Positions 12,623-14,497 of a stretch of 14,497 nt of DNA are shown piece after piece. Source of the DNA: B18-G4 sp032250805 (GTDB taxonomy: Bacteria > Bacteroidota > Bacteroidia > Bacteroidales > B18-G4); assembly GCA_032250805.1 (NCBI GenBank), contig JAVVEM010000053.1, positions 1 to 14,497 of the forward strand, given 5' to 3'. The first letter of the stretch is position 1. Each line of letters starts with the position of its first letter. A program made the position numbers and the translations under genes. The notes under the pieces were generated by a model that did no database searches, was not told the DNA's origin, and worked only from the letters and a program-made list of their open reading frames with translations.

Positions 12623-14254
12623 TCAGGTATAAATAAAGCGCTTGATCTTCTGTGTAGCGGTTTTCTCGAATGGTTCGGCCTGAACAACAATAGCTTTCAG
12701 TTGCGAGAACTTATTTACCCTGGCATTGACATAGGAATGCAATTCGTCGCGTAATTCGTCGAGCGCAGTTTCGATATTATCAGATATCTCATCTTTCAGG
12801 GTCTGAAACCTGTTATCAATCTCATCGCGGTTAAAATGCACCAGGGCAACGAGTTTTCCTTTTTGCTGTACAACAACTGACTCAAGAACATAGCGGAAAT
12901 TGTTGATCACTGATTCGATTTCCTCAGGGTAGATGTTTTCACCGCTTGCCCCGATGATCATATTTTTAAGGCGTCCTTTAATGTAAAGATAGCCATTCTC
13001 ATCGAATGCGCCCAGGTCGCCTGTCCTTAACCAGCCATCTTCAGTCATTATTTCTGCTGTTGCTTCAGGATCTTTATAATATCCCATCATCACATTCGGT
13101 CCTTTGGCCCAAATCTCGCCCTGGCCGGTGATCATGTCGGGTTCGTGGATTTTAAGCTCAACCCCATGGACTGCCGGGCCCGTGGATTGAAGACGGCCCC
13201 CGTCGGGATTGGCCCCTGCAAGCAGAGGCGATGTTTCGGTGAGGCCGTAGCCTATGGCATAGGGGAATTTAGCATCGATAAGAAATTGTTCAACATTCCC
13301 ATCGAGTTTGGCACCGCCAATACCAAAAAAGTTAAGATGCCCGCCAAAGCTTTTATACAGCTTTTTCCCGGCAGCACGATGCAATATTTTTCTTACCGGC
13401 TTTATCTTGTACATTGTTCTCATCACCGGCGATTTCGTTAGCTTGGGCAACACGCGCAAACGAAATATTTTTTCCATGATGAGGGGGACTGAAAGCATGG
13501 CCGTGGGTTTAACCTTCTGCATTGCCGGCATTAATACCGAAGGCGTTGGCACCTGGGGCAAATAATACGTACATGCACCGCCAATCATTGGCAGGACAAG
13601 GCCAAGCGTATTTTCATATGTGTGAGAGAGGGGAAGGATGGAAAGCATACGGTCGCCAACAGTGAGATCCTGCAGTTTGCGACCCGCAAAGGCATTTGAA
13701 CAAATATTCTTATGACTGAGCATCACCCCCTTCGATTTGCCGGTGGTTCCTGAGGTATAAATGATCGCTGCCAGATCGTCTTCCTCAACCAGCGAATTAT
13801 CAGGCACGATGGCTTCGGGGGTTTCAACAGCAGCCTTTACGACTGAGAAGTCTTCAATCCTGAGGCATAGGTTTATTCCGCGGCAATCGAGATGTTCGAT
13901 CTTGTTTCTTAATTTATCCGAAACAATAAGCCCTTTAGCACCTGAATGGTTGAGGATATTTTCAATTTCATTCTCGTGAAAATCCGGAAGCAGCGGAACT
14001 ACCACCGCACCAATAAAAGTAATGGCAAAATACGATATGCCCCAATTGGGCATATTGGTGCTGAGCAAGGCGACCCTGTCGCCTTTAACAATCCCATGCT
14101 GTGTAAGAATAGCTTTAACTTTATTGATCTCGCCGGAAACAACCTGGTAGGTGAGCGGTTTTTCATCGACGAACGACAGGAAGTCGGCCTGTCCGTATTT
14201 CCTTACCGCTTCATCAAAGAGCGCGGGAAAGGTTAGTTTGGGTTGATTGAGCAT
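12623..14254 (-). CDS. Long-chain acyl-CoA synthetase, AMP-forming (FadD-like)
   Basis: A 543-aa ANL-superfamily adenylating enzyme, expected to activate fatty acids with ATP and CoA to acyl-CoA for degradation or lipid synthesis. The phosphate loop is YTSGTTGKSKG (166-176). The A5 motif is YGLTETSP (336-343), A7 is TGDLG (411-415), and the A8 hinge is GRLKNMIIGASGENIYPEE (427-445). The catalytic lysine is in TATQKIKR, Lys536, close to the C-terminus. All core motifs are present and the length is normal for soluble bacterial members. Chain-length preference cannot be read; other carboxylates are possible. The gene is monocistronic as far as seen, with a -7 box at 14273-14280 and an unusually clear Shine-Dalgarno at 14261-14267. 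The start ATG at 14254 gives the usual MLNQPKLTFPALFDEAV opening. Confidence 0.88.
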   Translation of the reverse strand: MLNQPKLTFPALFDEAVRKYGQADFLSFVDEKPLTYQVVSGEINKVKAILTQHGIVKGDRVALLSTNMPNWGISYFAITFIGAVVVPLLPDFHENEIENILNHSGAKGLIVSDKLRNKIEHLDCRGINLCLRIEDFSVVKAAVETPEAIVPDNSLVEEDDLAAIIYTSGTTGKSKGVMLSHKNICSNAFAGRKLQDLTVGDRMLSILPLSHTYENTLGLVLPMIGGACTYYLPQVPTPSVLMPAMQKVKPTAMLSVPLIMEKIFRLRVLPKLTKSPVMRTMYKIKPVRKILHRAAGKKLYKSFGGHLNFFGIGGAKLDGNVEQFLIDAKFPYAIGYGLTETSPLLAGANPDGGRLQSTGPAVHGVELKIHEPDMITGQGEIWAKGPNVMMGYYKDPEATAEIMTEDGWLRTGDLGAFDENGYLYIKGRLKNMIIGASGENIYPEEIESVINNFRYVLESVVVQQKGKLVALVHFNRDEIDNRFQTLKDEISDNIETALDELRDELHSYVNARVNKFSQLKAIVVQAEPFEKTATQKIKRFIYT

Positions 14255-14260
14255 AGTGCG

Positions 14261-14267
14261 TTCTCCT
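14261..14267 (-). promoter_or_regulatory. Shine-Dalgarno-like site of the acyl-CoA synthetase gene
   Basis: On the minus strand 14267-14261 reads AGGAGAA, six bases before the ATG at 14254. This is the only gene in the window with a clear Shine-Dalgarno sequence, and it confirms the chosen start. Confidence 0.6.
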
Positions 14268-14272
14268 CACTG

Positions 14273-14280
14273 CAAAATTA
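14273..14280 (-). promoter_or_regulatory. -7 promoter element of the acyl-CoA synthetase gene
   Basis: On the minus strand 14280-14273 reads TAATTTTG, an exact TAnnTTTG match, 18 nt before the ATG. The expected leader is only about 12-15 nt and would just include the Shine-Dalgarno-like site. No -33 element was recognised. Confidence 0.6.
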
Positions 14281-14373
14281 ATATTAAAATATTTACATAG
14301 TTCATAAAAAAATATAATTCACGCGAATCCGGCATAAACATCTATGTAATTGGCTCTTTTTATGTGTATTAAG

Positions 14374-14437
14374 CTTCAGTGCTTCAGGGTTTCAGGGTTT
14401 CAGTGTTTCAGTGTTTCAGTGTCTCATGGTTTCATGG
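14374..14437. repeat. Eight-unit 8-bp tandem repeat (TTTCAGTG type)
   Basis: Eight consecutive octamers: CTTCAGTG, CTTCAGGG, TTTCAGGG, three TTTCAGTG, TCTCATGG, TTTCATGG. The inner copies are identical and the outer ones drift, as expected for slippage followed by decay. The unit is the reverse complement of the CACTGAAA units at 194-225. No gene is present. Confidence 0.85.
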
Positions 14438-14449
14438 TTTTCGCATCCA

Positions 14450-14497
14450 CCGAAGCCTTTCATCCTTCGCTAAAGCTTCGGCTGATGAGAGGCGAAG
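14450..14497. repeat. Interleaved inverted repeats at the window edge
   Basis: CCGAAGC (14450-14456) pairs with GCTTCGG (14475-14481); CTTCGC (14465-14470) pairs with GCGAAG (14492-14497); CCTTTCATC (14456-14464) and GATGAGAGG (14484-14492) are inverted with 8 of 9 matching. The elements alternate, so only one pairing set can form at a time. The wording resembles CGAAGC/GCTTCGG dispersed repeats of uncultured bacteria as I recall them. It may continue past the window. Confidence 0.6.

Noticed and set aside
14374..14437. CRISPR array
   Set aside because: The units are only 8 bp and directly adjacent without spacers; no cas gene is present.

Overview
The window looks like a chromosomal segment from a member of the Bacteroidota, probably Bacteroidales-like. 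Several genes are preceded by the TAnnTTTG -7 element typical of that phylum, most starts lack a Shine-Dalgarno sequence, leaders are short and A-rich, and the proteins (sugar MFS porter, secreted X-Pro peptidase with a signal peptide ending in TQ, a conserved four-helix protein) resemble Bacteroidota homologues. I cannot place it more finely from sequence alone. I find ten protein genes, no rRNA, tRNA, CRISPR array or transposase.

Layout. 1-316 is gene-free and repeat-rich: a perfect 16-bp hairpin nested inside a second inverted repeat, then four copies of an 8-bp CACTGAAA-type unit. 317-2164 (+) is a secreted S15-family Xaa-Pro dipeptidyl-peptidase. It converges, with only 5 bp between the stops, on a FucP/GlcP-like sugar MFS transporter (2170-3321, -). 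3446-5743 (-) is a two-gene unit: a GT-C-type membrane glycosyltransferase followed 9 bp later by a class I SAM-dependent methyltransferase, which suggests envelope or surface glycan work. 5995-6283 (+) is a compact cold-shock protein unit with promoter, gene and terminator. 6295-8217 (-) is a TMTC-like multi-pass membrane protein with six C-terminal TPR units. 8492-12391 (+) holds an elongation factor G, an RhlE-type DEAD-box RNA helicase, and a small four-helix membrane protein just downstream. 12392-12622 is a second repeat and terminator patch. 12623-14254 (-) is an AMP-forming long-chain acyl-CoA synthetase with its own promoter. 14374-14497 is a third repeat patch, with eight copies of the same 8-bp unit seen at the left end but inverted.

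How the genes may work together: the plus-strand genes csp, EF-G and DEAD-box helicase all act on translation or RNA structure and could form a stress or cold-responsive neighbourhood, although each has its own promoter. The EF-G stands outside a str operon and has non-canonical switch-region wording, so it may be a paralogue. The minus-strand glycosyltransferase/methyltransferase pair and the TMTC-like protein flank csp and share the GT-C membrane fold. No obvious new defence or mobile system is present. The most useful observations concern start-codon correction (TTG codons that are really the end of -7 promoter boxes), the EF-G type, the divergent TMTC-like protein, and the dispersed intergenic repeats.
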